Origin: an uncultured Spirochaetaceae bacterium
Lineage (GTDB): Bacteria; Spirochaetota; Spirochaetia; Sphaerochaetales; Sphaerochaetaceae
Length of the DNA: 47,127 bases
Direction of reading: 5' to 3'
NCBI GenBank assembly: GCA_944389105.1
Contig: CALXLD010000027.1
Coordinates: 1-47,127 of the forward strand
The notes under the pieces were generated by a model. That model did not search any database, was not told the origin of the DNA, and saw only the letters and a list, made by a program, of their open reading frames with translations. This document shows, piece by piece, positions 7,235 to 15,830 of this stretch (within the stretch, counting starts at the first letter, position 1; every line of letters begins with the position of its first letter). The translations under genes and the position numbers were made by a program.

Positions 7235-10108
7235 TCAGAACTTGCCCATTGCTTTCAGGATCTTCTCTCCTGTTATAGGCCATGACCGCACCCAGACACC
7301 TGTTGCATCCGCAATTGCCATCGCTATTGCAGGAGCTGCACCATTGCATGCAATCTCCGAAATGGATTTAGCACCATATGGTCCATACTGATCATTGATA
7401 TCAACAAGTTCAGCACGGAAATCATCTGGAGCTTCCTCAATCATAGGAACTCCATAGTCGGTGAATGTCTCAGTCAGGCACTTTCCGTTCTTATCGAGAA
7501 CCATATTCTCATACAGAGTATGTCCGATGCTCTTCATCGCCGCTCCATACATCTGGCAGAGCGCAAGTTCAGGATTTATAGGAGTTCCTGCATCCTGGAC
7601 AGCATAGAACTTGCGGACCTTTATCTCTCCGGTTCTGGTATTCACAGCGACCTCTGCAAAGTGAGCCCCATAAGGAACTGCGAAATTCGGAGTCGTGAAT
7701 GAAGCTGTACCTATAAGCTGGCCTCTTCCATCTCCAGCGGTCGCATCATGCGATAGCTTGAAATATGAAAGCTTCTTGCCGCTCCTGGATACTATAAATC
7801 CAGGATATTCAATGCTCAGATCCTCTTCATTCTCGCCCAGCTGCAGCGCAGCTTCATGGAGCATCTTCTTCAGGAGATCCTCTGCTGCCTTAAGAGAAGC
7901 ATTTCCTGAAAAATAGGTACCGGATGAGGCATAAGCACCAGTATCAAACATACAGGAATCGGTATCGCCGGAAACGACGGACACGACATCTAGAGGTACC
8001 TTGAGAACCTCTGCTGCGACTTTTGCCGATATAGTATCAAGACCTGTCCCGATATCAGCTCCGCCGGAAAGAACAAGGATAGTACCATCCGTAAGCAGCT
8101 TTACCTGGGCATTTGAATGATCAAGACCCGGAAGACCTGAACCCTGCTGGATCATGGCAAATCCTTTTCCGATTTTCCATTCAGGATCTTCCGAAACCTC
8201 TTTCTTCCCCCAATCAATCAGCTCGGCGCCTCTATCCAGAGCTTCTCTGAGACCACAGGAACCGACAGGAACGACAGTCCCTTCCCTGCCCTCTCCAAGG
8301 CCCTTGAGGATTTCAAGCATATACCCTTCCTCTACTATATTCTTCCTGGCCATCATCAGAGGATCTATACCAAGTTTCCCTGCAAGCTCCCCAAGGGCGG
8401 AGATTATCGCAAAGTATCCCTTAGGAGCTCCATACCCCTGATAAGCACCTGTAGGAGGGATATTCGTGTAATATGTGATGAGGTCGTAATACATATTGTC
8501 CACACGGAAAATCGGGAGCGTCTTTGAAGAAGCGTTCATCGGAACTGTAAGACAATGGTTGCCATACGGACCGGTATTTGCACGCACATCCATATAAATT
8601 GCCGTGATAGTACCATCCTTCTTTCCGCCTATCTTCACCCTGACTCTCATAGGATGGCGCGTGGAATTGGCATAGAATTCCTCTGCTCTGGTATTGCGGT
8701 AGTAAATAGGCTTTCCTGTTTTCCATACAGCGTAGCCGACAAGATCCTCAACAAGAATATCCTGCTTGGAACCATAGCCACCGCCTACACGCTCCTTTAT
8801 GACATGGACCTTGTTCTCAGGTATCTCGCATATCTTCGCAACAATCCTTCTCACATGGTATGGAACCTGAGTTGAACAGCTGAGGACAAGACGTCCGCCC
8901 TCTATATGCCCATAGCATACATGAGGCTCAAGAGGAGTACACTGCACCTGGCTTGTCTGATAAGTCTCATCGACAATAGCATCAGAGTCAGCAAAGCCCT
9001 TCTCTATATCTCCGATTCCGCCATGGGCAGAAGCTGCGATATTCTTCTTTATATCCCCATGGAGCGGGAACTGATAGATTACCTTCTCTTCCCTCTCATC
9101 AGCATCCTTATTGTAAGCATCGAGATCATCAGGCGCACCTGACATGTACTCGACTTTGCCATTATGAACAAGCGGTGCGCCATCTGCCATGGCTTCTTCA
9201 ACAGTGAATACAGCATCCAGCGGATCATACTCAACTCTGATGAGCTCAGCTGCTTTCACAGCTGTCTCGATATCCACTGCGATTACAGCCGCAACCCTGT
9301 CCCCGACATGCCTTACCTTCCTGTTGATCAGAACCCTGTCATAAGGAGATGGCTCAGGAAAACCCTGTCCTGCCTGCATATATGGGATATCCGGCGTATT
9401 GAAAGCTGTGAGTATATCCACAACCCCTTCCACCTTCATAGCCTCAGAGACATCGATACTCCTGATGAAAGCATGTGCAAACGGAGAACGGAGAACATGA
9501 AGTGCATAAGTATGGGGAGGTACTTTGTCCTCAACATAAAGCTTATCACCAGCAACAAGCGCTTCCCCGTCAATCTTGCCGGTGGGCTTTCCGATATACA
9601 TAAGGTTCTCTCTGTATGAAGGTGCAGCTTTTTCCGTAATCTCTCCGCGCCTTCTCTTCTCCTTCACCATCTCAACAGCTTTGTAGTAGTGCTCGTAGCC
9701 TGCATCCCTGATGAATATGCCTGACAGGATATTCTTTATATCCTCCTTCGAAGGATCTGGATTGTTTTCCAGAAGGAATGTCAGTGCCAATGCAGCTTCA
9801 GGTGCATTATATGCACTCTGGACGACACCAGATTTGATCATAGCCTCCTGAACATCATTTATCTTTCTTCCATCAAGAAGCCCCTCAGGTGTTCTTATCT
9901 CAGCATTCTCTGCCTGATAGAGCATGATGAGATTGGAATAGACAAGACGATTGTTGAAGATGATCGTATCAGAGCCGGCAAAGCCTTCCCCATCATCTGA
10001 ATCACGCACTGATGTATAACCAGATCTGTAGAGAACATCCCTGAGTCTTTCATCGGCCTTTCCCTGAAGCAATGCCCTCTTTCCATTTATCGTTACGCAG
10101 ATTTCCAT
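7235..10108 (-). CDS. xdhD: XdhD-like molybdenum hydroxylase with degenerate Fe-S domain
   Basis: A 957-residue protein matching E. coli XdhD (YgfN, 956 residues) over its whole length as I remember it. Residues about 1-150 have the layout of the two [2Fe-2S] domains of xanthine dehydrogenase, but all eight cluster cysteines are gone: the usual CGEGECGAC is S-D-D-G-E-G-F-A-G-S-D, the QCGFC segment is Q-S-A-Y-N, and CRCTGY is I-R-D-A-G-Y. The rest is the Moco-binding part, with G-G-G-Y-G-S-K, G-A-Y-Q-G-Y-G-A-P-K and the late G-A-K-S-I-S-E-I carrying the catalytic Glu. The family is proposed to oxidise purines such as hypoxanthine and, in selenium-dependent forms, to use a selenido-Mo centre. 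Electrons must leave through partner Fe-S and FAD subunits. The ATG at 10108 is preceded by GAGAGG; a GTG 6 bases upstream overlaps that site. It is the last gene of a five-gene operon. Confidence 0.92.
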   Translation of the reverse strand: MEICVTINGKRALLQGKADERLRDVLYRSGYTSVRDSDDGEGFAGSDTIIFNNRLVYSNLIMLYQAENAEIRTPEGLLDGRKINDVQEAMIKSGVVQSAYNAPEAALALTFLLENNPDPSKEDIKNILSGIFIRDAGYEHYYKAVEMVKEKRRRGEITEKAAPSYRENLMYIGKPTGKIDGEALVAGDKLYVEDKVPPHTYALHVLRSPFAHAFIRSIDVSEAMKVEGVVDILTAFNTPDIPYMQAGQGFPEPSPYDRVLINRKVRHVGDRVAAVIAVDIETAVKAAELIRVEYDPLDAVFTVEEAMADGAPLVHNGKVEYMSGAPDDLDAYNKDADEREEKVIYQFPLHGDIKKNIAASAHGGIGDIEKGFADSDAIVDETYQTSQVQCTPLEPHVCYGHIEGGRLVLSCSTQVPYHVRRIVAKICEIPENKVHVIKERVGGGYGSKQDILVEDLVGYAVWKTGKPIYYRNTRAEEFYANSTRHPMRVRVKIGGKKDGTITAIYMDVRANTGPYGNHCLTVPMNASSKTLPIFRVDNMYYDLITYYTNIPPTGAYQGYGAPKGYFAIISALGELAGKLGIDPLMMARKNIVEEGYMLEILKGLGEGREGTVVPVGSCGLREALDRGAELIDWGKKEVSEDPEWKIGKGFAMIQQGSGLPGLDHSNAQVKLLTDGTILVLSGGADIGTGLDTISAKVAAEVLKVPLDVVSVVSGDTDSCMFDTGAYASSGTYFSGNASLKAAEDLLKKMLHEAALQLGENEEDLSIEYPGFIVSRSGKKLSYFKLSHDATAGDGRGQLIGTASFTTPNFAVPYGAHFAEVAVNTRTGEIKVRKFYAVQDAGTPINPELALCQMYGAAMKSIGHTLYENMVLDKNGKCLTETFTDYGVPMIEEAPDDFRAELVDINDQYGPYGAKSISEIACNGAAPAIAMAIADATGVWVRSWPITGEKILKAMGKF

Positions 10109-10117
10109 ACACACCTC

Positions 10118-10807
10118 TCAGAGAAGCACAGAGGCAAGATACCTCTTGTAATCAGCAGAACCTGTAAGATCATCTCTGAAATCTATCTCATTCCAGATAT
10201 CCTTCTTATCGCCAAAAGCAATTCCGGAACCAGAAACCGCATATGCATAGTATCCATTCGATACAGCTCCGGAGACAGCTGCATGAGAATGCGATGACCT
10301 TCCGATTCTCCTGTAGATTCCATTTCTGCCCTTCTCAATGATGAAAGACATAAGAAGAGCTCTGCATTCAGTTTTCCCGAAATACTCAGCTGCACTCTTT
10401 CTCCTGAGTCCCTTAGTACACATTATCGTGACATCAGCCTGAGAGGAAAGAAGTGCAGGAATCATGAAGCTGTCGCTGCGGCGAAGCGCAAAGTTTCCTC
10501 CTATAGTAGCTGCATTCCTGAGCTGCAGCGATGCCGCAGCTGCAGCAGCTTCTCTTATAAAATCCGGAACAAGCTCCGAGGTCCTTATTTCCTCGAGGGT
10601 CGTCAGCGCACCGATAACAACAGCTCCTTCATCTTCCCTGATTCCGGAAAGGGGCAGCTTTGAGACATCTATCAATGCCGTTTCGGAAGATATGGAAGAA
10701 CCAAGACGCATTATCTCAGTCCCGCCTGCAAGATAGGCAGAACCATCGATTTCATGGCGAAGCTTGACAGCTTCTTCAGCAGTAGCTGGATGGAATATGC
10801 TTCTCAT
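10118..10807 (-). CDS. ygfM: YgfM-like FAD-binding subunit
   Basis: A 229-residue FAD-binding domain protein of the CoxM/XdhB type, shorter than the neighbouring 289-residue subunit. It shows Y-L-A-G-G-T-E (residues 26-32), L-R-N-A-A-T-I-G-G-N (about 96-105) and a CO-dehydrogenase flavoprotein-like middle. In E. coli, ygfM lies directly before xdhD, and the same order holds here, so I assign it to the XdhD enzyme. Its ATG overlaps the stop of the preceding FAD subunit (TAATG) with GGGAGG upstream. The C-terminal domain seen in XdhB appears reduced. Confidence 0.85.
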   Translation of the reverse strand: MRSIFHPATAEEAVKLRHEIDGSAYLAGGTEIMRLGSSISSETALIDVSKLPLSGIREDEGAVVIGALTTLEEIRTSELVPDFIREAAAAAASLQLRNAATIGGNFALRRSDSFMIPALLSSQADVTIMCTKGLRRKSAAEYFGKTECRALLMSFIIEKGRNGIYRRIGRSSHSHAAVSGAVSNGYYAYAVSGSGIAFGDKKDIWNEIDFRDDLTGSADYKRYLASVLL

Positions 10808-11676
10808 TAACTATCCTCCCTGATAATCCCCTCTTCTTTTCCTTCGTGGATTGCCGAGAGGAAATAAGCGAGCATCCTTTTTGTCGTATTGCGTCTGTAA
10901 AGAGGCATTGCATGAGGAGAAATCGCATTGTTCCATGCCTCAAGGAAGGTATCCATAAGCGCTGGGATTTCCTCTCTCATATGGCCTTTGAGAATCGCCT
11001 CAGCCTCCCTTGACCTTATAACCTTCGGCCCAGCAGCTCCTGAGGCAGCACGGAAATCAATTATTTCATCATCCTTCACAACTGCCGCAGCAGAAAGAGA
11101 GAGCTTTGAAATGGCATTCGCTCTCCTCATACCTATTTTCCTGTAGAAGAGATATGAGAAATCGTGCTTAGGGATCACAACGCTCTTTATGATTTCATCA
11201 TCGCCAAGCGCTGTCTTCTTCGACCCGAGTATGAAGTCATCGAGAAGCATCCTCCTCTCGCCATGCACTGATATAAGCACAACCTCTGCATCAAGGAGGA
11301 TAAGCGGCTGAGGAAGATCGCCTTTAGGGGAAGCATTCCCGATGTTTCCGCCTATTGTAGCCGAGTTCCTGAGTGCAATAGCTCCCATGCCTGATGCAGC
11401 TTCCCTCACATGCCATGGGACAACCGAGGAAGAAGCAATTTCCGCAGGAGTTGTAAGCGCACCTATTTCGACTGAACCATCGTCAAGGAGAGTTATCCCC
11501 TTCAGCTCATCAAGACCAGTGATGATCATCACCGGAAACGGGAACTCAGGAGCCAGTGCAATTCCCCTCTTCGACTGTACCATCAGATCTGAGCCTCCTG
11601 CGAGTGGATGAGCACCCGTTTCCGCTCTCAGAAGAAGCGCTTCGCCAAGTGTTGATGGAATATAAGTCATGCCCAT
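10807..11676 (-). CDS. Xanthine dehydrogenase FAD-binding subunit
   Basis: A 289-residue FAD subunit of the molybdenum hydroxylase family (CoxM/XdhB). Motifs include P-L-A-G-G-S-D-L (about residues 24-31) for FAD, L-R-N-S-A-T-I-G-G-N-I (about 102-112), and a C-terminal CO_deh_flav_C-like part. It hands electrons from the [2Fe-2S] subunit to NAD+ or another acceptor. The start codon ATG (11676) lies in the last codons of the [2Fe-2S] gene, with GGGAGGTG in front, so translation is coupled. Together with the upstream 159-residue and 712-residue subunits it completes a three-subunit enzyme like E. coli XdhABC. Confidence 0.92.
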   Translation of the reverse strand: MGMTYIPSTLGEALLLRAETGAHPLAGGSDLMVQSKRGIALAPEFPFPVMIITGLDELKGITLLDDGSVEIGALTTPAEIASSSVVPWHVREAASGMGAIALRNSATIGGNIGNASPKGDLPQPLILLDAEVVLISVHGERRMLLDDFILGSKKTALGDDEIIKSVVIPKHDFSYLFYRKIGMRRANAISKLSLSAAAVVKDDEIIDFRAASGAAGPKVIRSREAEAILKGHMREEIPALMDTFLEAWNNAISPHAMPLYRRNTTKRMLAYFLSAIHEGKEEGIIREDS

Positions 11677-12146
11677 AGTTCACCTCCCTTCTCGGAAGCA
11701 AGCTTAATGCTCTCAACGATGAGGTCATATCCGGTGCATCTGCAGATGTTCCCGCTTATGCCTTTTCTTATCTCCATTTCCGAAGGATGCGGATTTGAGG
11801 AAAGGAGCGCATATGCAGCCATAACCATTCCAGGAATGCAGAATCCGCACTGAACAGCACCTCCTTCAGCAAACGCCTCGATAATGCACCTGCCTTTCTC
11901 CGTATCCCTGATTCCCTCTATTGTATAGATTCTGGAACCATTGACAGCCCCGACTGGGATTATGCAGCTTGTCACGAGCTTTCCGTCTTTTATAACGGAG
12001 CAGGCACCGCACTCCCCTTCGCCGCAGCCTTCCTTGACGCCGGTCAGCTCCAGATCCTCTCTGAGGACATCTATAAGCCTTGTCAGAGGATTTCCATTGA
12101 ATACTATCTTTTTATCATTAACGTAGAATACGATCTCATTAAGCAT
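11667..12146 (-). CDS. Xanthine dehydrogenase [2Fe-2S] subunit
   Basis: A 159-residue protein with both [2Fe-2S] clusters: plant-ferredoxin-type Cys41, 46, 49 and 61, and the helical-domain Cys100, 103, 135 and 137 (Q-C-G-F-C and C-R-C-T-G-Y). The length equals that of the E. coli XDH Fe-S subunit. It transfers electrons from the Mo centre to FAD. The start at 12146 has GAGGAGG upstream and overlaps the Moco-subunit stop by 8 bases; longer readings would extend into that gene without a ribosome site. Because XdhD in the same operon has lost its own clusters, this subunit might also serve XdhD, which is an inference. Confidence 0.95.
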   Translation of the reverse strand: MLNEIVFYVNDKKIVFNGNPLTRLIDVLREDLELTGVKEGCGEGECGACSVIKDGKLVTSCIIPVGAVNGSRIYTIEGIRDTEKGRCIIEAFAEGGAVQCGFCIPGMVMAAYALLSSNPHPSEMEIRKGISGNICRCTGYDLIVESIKLASEKGGELWA

Positions 12147-14277
12147 TGCGAAGAACCTCCTCAAGATCCTCTGGCGGCATAGGAATTCTATGTATCTCAG
12201 TTCCAAGTGCACGCTCAACCGCATCTATATACGCGGCATCTGCACCATTGAATACAAGCTCTCCCATTCCTTTCGCTCCGAATGGTCCCCATTCATATGG
12301 ATTATCCACCAGGAACCATTCCTGCTTCGGGAATTCCATGCTGGTCGGAATTACATAATCAGACATCGATGACTGTCTGAAATGACCATTTCTGTTTTCC
12401 ATCTTCTCCATGGATGCATATCCAAGAGACTGGACAATACCGCCATTTACCTGTCCATGGACTATAAGCTCATCTATAGCTTTGCCGATATCGTGGCTGG
12501 ACCAGATTCCGGTTACCTTCACTTCTCTGGTGAGCTTATCAACCTCAACCTCGACAATGCAGCATCCCCAGCCATAGCCAAGATAAGCATCGCCGCGGAA
12601 TGTATTCTGATCCCAGGGATGTCCTTCCGGATGCTCATATTCCTTCTCGACTGAAAAATCACCCTCCTCCCAGCGCTCCTTCATCTCCTCGGCACATCTC
12701 TCGATAAGGCGGCCTACTATCATCGTTGAACGGGAGGCTGCAGTAGGACCGGAATCAGGGACTACCGATGTATCAGGGTTATCATAGGAAACATCATCAA
12801 TGGAGATGCCGAGAGCTGCAGCTGCAATCTTTCTAAGCGAAGTCTGGAAGCCCTGTCCCATCTCTGTAGAACCGACTTCGATCCTCACCTTCTCTCCAGT
12901 CTTCACAAGACGGGCATGGGCTTTGATGATCGCCTGCTCTCCGTTTCCTGTGAAAGCCCCGCCATGATTATAGAAGCTTATTCCGATACCCTTTCCAGAT
13001 CCTGGAGCATATTCCTTTGATTTCCTGAAATAATCAGAAGCATCAACGACCTGCTTCATCATCTCAGGAAGAACGACCTTCTCTACGATATGGCCATTTG
13101 TTATGGTCTCACCACCCTGCTTTATGAAGTACCTTGATTTATACTCCGCAGGATCATACCCGAACTTCTTCGCGATATGCTCCATATGGGTCTCAATCGC
13201 ATATAAGGTCTGGGGAGCACCAAAGCCCCTGAAAGCATCGGATGGGAAAGTATTTGTAGCAATACCTATGCCTTTAACATGAGTATTCGGGATATCATAA
13301 ACACCGTTAGCATGGAACACGCCACGCTGAAGGACAACAAATGAACCCGAAAGATACGGGCCGCAGTTATATACGACAACCCCATCGATTCCAAGGATAT
13401 TCCCATCCTTATCCAGTGCTGTACGGTATGTTACCTTAGCAGGATGCCGCTTTACGGAATAAAGCATATCCTCTTCTCTGTCGAATATAAGCTTGATAGG
13501 CTTCCTGATCTTATGCTCTGCAACAAGAAGAGGTCCGCAGAGTACATCCGGGAAATGTTCCTTTCCGCCAAACGCGCCGCCTGTGGTTGTCTGCTTTACG
13601 ACAATGTCCTCAGGCTGGAGGCCAAGAAGACCTGCAACAGCTTTTCTGATATAGAACGGGCACTGAGCAGAAGCATAGAATGTATACTTTCCATCCTCAA
13701 TCGTGATGATGGCTCCGTTCGTCTCAAGATGGACATGCTCCTGGAAACCTGTCTCTATAGTTTCCTCAAATACAGAATCAGCTTCCCTGAAGACCTCTTC
13801 CATCGGACGGCCTTTCTCCACAAAAAGCGAACACATGACATTGTCCTCGCCGACTATCGGTCCGCCTTTGACAGCAAGCCCTTCGTCTATTGTTATGGCA
13901 GCTTCAGCCTCTGTGTATCTGATCTCGATCTTATCGCGGAGATATGAAAGCATGTTCCTGTCGGGACCAACAAGAAGACCTATTGTCTCTCCTACATACT
14001 TCACGTCCCCCTCTGCAAAGCATTTCCAGTCCTTCTGAATCATCCATAGCTCATTCTTTCCCTCTTCTGGAATATCCTTAGCTGAAATGAACCAGTATCC
14101 CTCAGGAAGCTCGGGGATCCTGATCGAATCAATTGTTCCACGCGGTATCGAGGAGCGGATCATGTATGCATACTGCATATCCGGGAAGGACATGTCAGAA
14201 ACATACCTGGCTTCTCCTCTCGCCTTTACAAGTGCATCGACTCTGACTACTTTGTCATCTATAGCTGTATGAGGCAT
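12139..14277 (-). CDS. xdhA: Xanthine dehydrogenase Moco-binding subunit
   Basis: A 712-residue catalytic subunit of the xanthine oxidase family. It shows the Ald_Xan_dh a/b hammerhead N-terminus (about residues 1-110), G-G-A-F-G-G-K-E (about 235-242) and F-R-G-F-G-A-P-Q for molybdopterin contacts, and the C-terminal F-G-A-K-G-M-G-E-L, whose Glu is the catalytic base. It hydroxylates purines or related heterocycles at the Mo centre. It is the first gene of the operon: GGAGGAA sits 2 bases before the ATG, a promoter lies at 14350-14380, and a long inverted repeat lies directly upstream of the ribosome site. Substrate is inferred from ygfM/xdhD/ygeW context; other N-heterocycle hydroxylases of this family cannot be excluded. 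Confidence 0.92.
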   Translation of the reverse strand: MPHTAIDDKVVRVDALVKARGEARYVSDMSFPDMQYAYMIRSSIPRGTIDSIRIPELPEGYWFISAKDIPEEGKNELWMIQKDWKCFAEGDVKYVGETIGLLVGPDRNMLSYLRDKIEIRYTEAEAAITIDEGLAVKGGPIVGEDNVMCSLFVEKGRPMEEVFREADSVFEETIETGFQEHVHLETNGAIITIEDGKYTFYASAQCPFYIRKAVAGLLGLQPEDIVVKQTTTGGAFGGKEHFPDVLCGPLLVAEHKIRKPIKLIFDREEDMLYSVKRHPAKVTYRTALDKDGNILGIDGVVVYNCGPYLSGSFVVLQRGVFHANGVYDIPNTHVKGIGIATNTFPSDAFRGFGAPQTLYAIETHMEHIAKKFGYDPAEYKSRYFIKQGGETITNGHIVEKVVLPEMMKQVVDASDYFRKSKEYAPGSGKGIGISFYNHGGAFTGNGEQAIIKAHARLVKTGEKVRIEVGSTEMGQGFQTSLRKIAAAALGISIDDVSYDNPDTSVVPDSGPTAASRSTMIVGRLIERCAEEMKERWEEGDFSVEKEYEHPEGHPWDQNTFRGDAYLGYGWGCCIVEVEVDKLTREVKVTGIWSSHDIGKAIDELIVHGQVNGGIVQSLGYASMEKMENRNGHFRQSSMSDYVIPTSMEFPKQEWFLVDNPYEWGPFGAKGMGELVFNGADAAYIDAVERALGTEIHRIPMPPEDLEEVLRNA

Positions 14278-14288
14278 CTTTCCTCCAT

Positions 14289-14316
14289 TCCATTATGTTT
14301 TTCCTTACATAATGGA
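14289..14316. promoter_or_regulatory. Inverted repeat in the xdh leader
   Basis: A perfect 10-bp inverted repeat, TCCATTATGT (14289-14298) and ACATAATGGA (14307-14316), separated by 8 bases, lies between the putative transcription start and the xdhA ribosome site. It could be a repressor operator, or in the mRNA a hairpin next to the ribosome site. There is no U-run for termination. Confidence 0.6.
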
Positions 14317-14349
14317 TATTTATTCCATTTACAGGATTGCTCCTCGTAC

Positions 14350-14380
14350 AGTATAGCTCAAAAGAACTGAAAACTGTGAA
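14350..14380 (-). promoter_or_regulatory. Putative promoter of the xdh operon
   Basis: On the minus strand TTCACA (14375-14380) and TATACT (14350-14355) are 19 bases apart. The -10 is good and the spacing long, which would fit an activator- or repressor-controlled promoter. The leader would be about 65 bases and contains the inverted repeat at 14289-14316. Confidence 0.45.
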
Positions 14381-14754
14381 ACATTTTGCAACAAGTGAAA
14401 ATCATTTCCGGATAATCTCCCCAAGATCATCCTGAAGGCTTCTTTTGCAGCATGTTTCCAGATCAGGCCAAAGGGAAGAAAATACAGGCAGGAATCCTAC
14501 GATGAGTGGCTCCTACCTGACCTTAAACAGCTTCGCCGTCCCTTCTGAACAAGGTTTTTCTTTCCTTTATTATGATAACCGGACCTGCATGGGAAAAGAG
14601 GCTCATCGATGAGAGCGGCACAGGGGATAGGAACCAGCAGAGGATCAGAATTGCTGTACCGATACTCTAATGCATAGCATATTATCTGGATCTCATACAC
14701 TGCGACTGTTTTATCCAGCAGAAAAGCATGGGATCTTATCAGGTCTGATGTATG
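14381..14754. other. Gene-poor stretch of degenerate sequence
   Basis: No convincing gene. A short plus-strand reading at about 14431-14509 (P-K-I-I-L-K-A-S-F...L-K-Q-L-R-R-P-F, then stop) vaguely recalls the N-terminal end of an IS5/IS1182-type transposase, and a 67-codon minus-strand frame (14497-14700) has no ribosome site or recognisable motif. I could fold no SRP RNA, tmRNA, RNase P or riboswitch from it. It may be decayed mobile DNA or an unrecognised small RNA. Confidence 0.3.
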
Positions 14755-14789
14755 AAAAACTCCATCCTTTCTAATGCCATAGGATGGAG
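14755..14789 (-). terminator. Terminator after trpS
   Basis: On the minus strand the 9-bp stem CTCCATCCT/AGGATGGAG (14781-14789 with 14760-14768) is followed by TTTTT. It lies about 50 bases past the trpS stop and ends the ileS-lipoprotein-fmdB-trpS transcript. Confidence 0.85.
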
Positions 14790-14840
14790 CTCATGATTTT
14801 AATTTTATGCAGAGAAGCCTTTCACGCTCTGTTTCTGTGG

Positions 14841-15827
14841 TCAGGAAAGGACGATATGCATCTTCTCCTTTATCCTGCTGATATTCTCATTGCCGATTTT
14901 ATTGGCTTTCGCCGTACCCGTGTGGATGATATCCTTGACTTCATCAAGGTGCTCTTCGTAGTAGTGACGTCTTTCCCTTACAGGAGCAAGAATTTCATTC
15001 ATACGCTGCATCAGCATCTTCTTGCATGCAACACATCCCATCTGGGCATTCCTGCACATCGAACATACATTCTCAGCTTCACCTGAATTGAAAGCCTTAT
15101 GATACGTATAAACCGTACACACATCGGGGTTTCCAGGAATCTTGACAGATATCCTATTAGTATCAGTGACTGCATTCCTGATCTTCTCGTTGAGCACTTC
15201 TTCCGTATCCGAAAGATATACAGCATTACCGAGGCTCTTGCCCATCTTTGAATTGCCATCAAGACCGGGGAGTCTGGAAACCGCAGAAAGCTTGTACTGA
15301 GGCTCTGTAATCTCCGTTCCATACATATCATTGAACTTTCTGACAATCTTCCTTGCCAGCTCGATATGAGGGATCTGATCCTCCCCTACAGGAACGATAT
15401 CCGCATTGCAGAAAGTTATGTCTGCAGTCTGCGATACAGGATAGCCCAGGAAGCCATATGTAAGCTCCTTATAACCGTAGTTGTTTGCTTCCGTCTTGAT
15501 CGTAGGATTATGCCTTAGCTGATTTACCGTAACAAGCATCGAATAGAAGATAGTGAGCTCAGCAATTGACGGAATCATGGACTGCTGTATGAATGTAACC
15601 TTCTCAGGGTCAAGTCCAACAGAGAGATTATCCATAGCTACATCGCAGATAGAGCTGTTTATCAGCTCCGGGTTATTAAAATGCGTGGTAAGTGCCTGTA
15701 CATCTGCAAGAAGTATGAATTCCTCATACTCTTCCTGAAGCTGAACACGTGAAAGAAGCGAGCCGGCATAGTGCCCAAGATGGAGCTTCCCTGTAGTCCT
15801 GTCTCCCGTGAGAATTCTTTTCTTCAT
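14841..15827 (-). CDS. trpS: Tryptophanyl-tRNA synthetase with Fe-S motif
   Basis: A 328-residue class I synthetase that charges tRNA-Trp. Signature sequences are H-L-G-H (16-19) and K-M-G-K-S (194-198). The C-terminal anticodon region has Cys237, 258, 265 and 268, spaced C-x20-C-x6-C-x2-C. This closely follows the [4Fe-4S] site described for the Thermotoga maritima enzyme (C-x22-C-x6-C-x2-C), so a cluster is likely. The gene is the last of a four-gene run; AAGGACTGAGGA precedes the ATG and only 3 bases separate it from the fmdB-like gene's stop. Confidence 0.96.
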   Translation of the reverse strand: MKKRILTGDRTTGKLHLGHYAGSLLSRVQLQEEYEEFILLADVQALTTHFNNPELINSSICDVAMDNLSVGLDPEKVTFIQQSMIPSIAELTIFYSMLVTVNQLRHNPTIKTEANNYGYKELTYGFLGYPVSQTADITFCNADIVPVGEDQIPHIELARKIVRKFNDMYGTEITEPQYKLSAVSRLPGLDGNSKMGKSLGNAVYLSDTEEVLNEKIRNAVTDTNRISVKIPGNPDVCTVYTYHKAFNSGEAENVCSMCRNAQMGCVACKKMLMQRMNEILAPVRERRHYYEEHLDEVKDIIHTGTAKANKIGNENISRIKEKMHIVLS

Positions 15828-15830
15828 TCC

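Noticed and set aside
7235..7700. Degenerate Fe-S cysteines in XdhD as a sign of a pseudogene.
   Set aside because: The frame is intact over 957 codons, the Moco part is fully conserved, and E. coli XdhD shows the same loss as far as I recall.
1954..14277. Selenocysteine readthrough of TGA codons.
   Set aside because: SelD uses Cys at the catalytic position and no gene shows an in-frame TGA with coding continuing beyond it.
14278..14400. A Moco or purine riboswitch upstream of xdhA.
   Set aside because: The predicted leader is about 65 bases, too short for a Moco riboswitch, and has no purine-aptamer three-way junction; only the simple inverted repeat is seen.
14497..14700. A 67-codon minus-strand ORF as a gene.
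   Set aside because: No ribosome site, promoter or recognisable motif; composition looks random.
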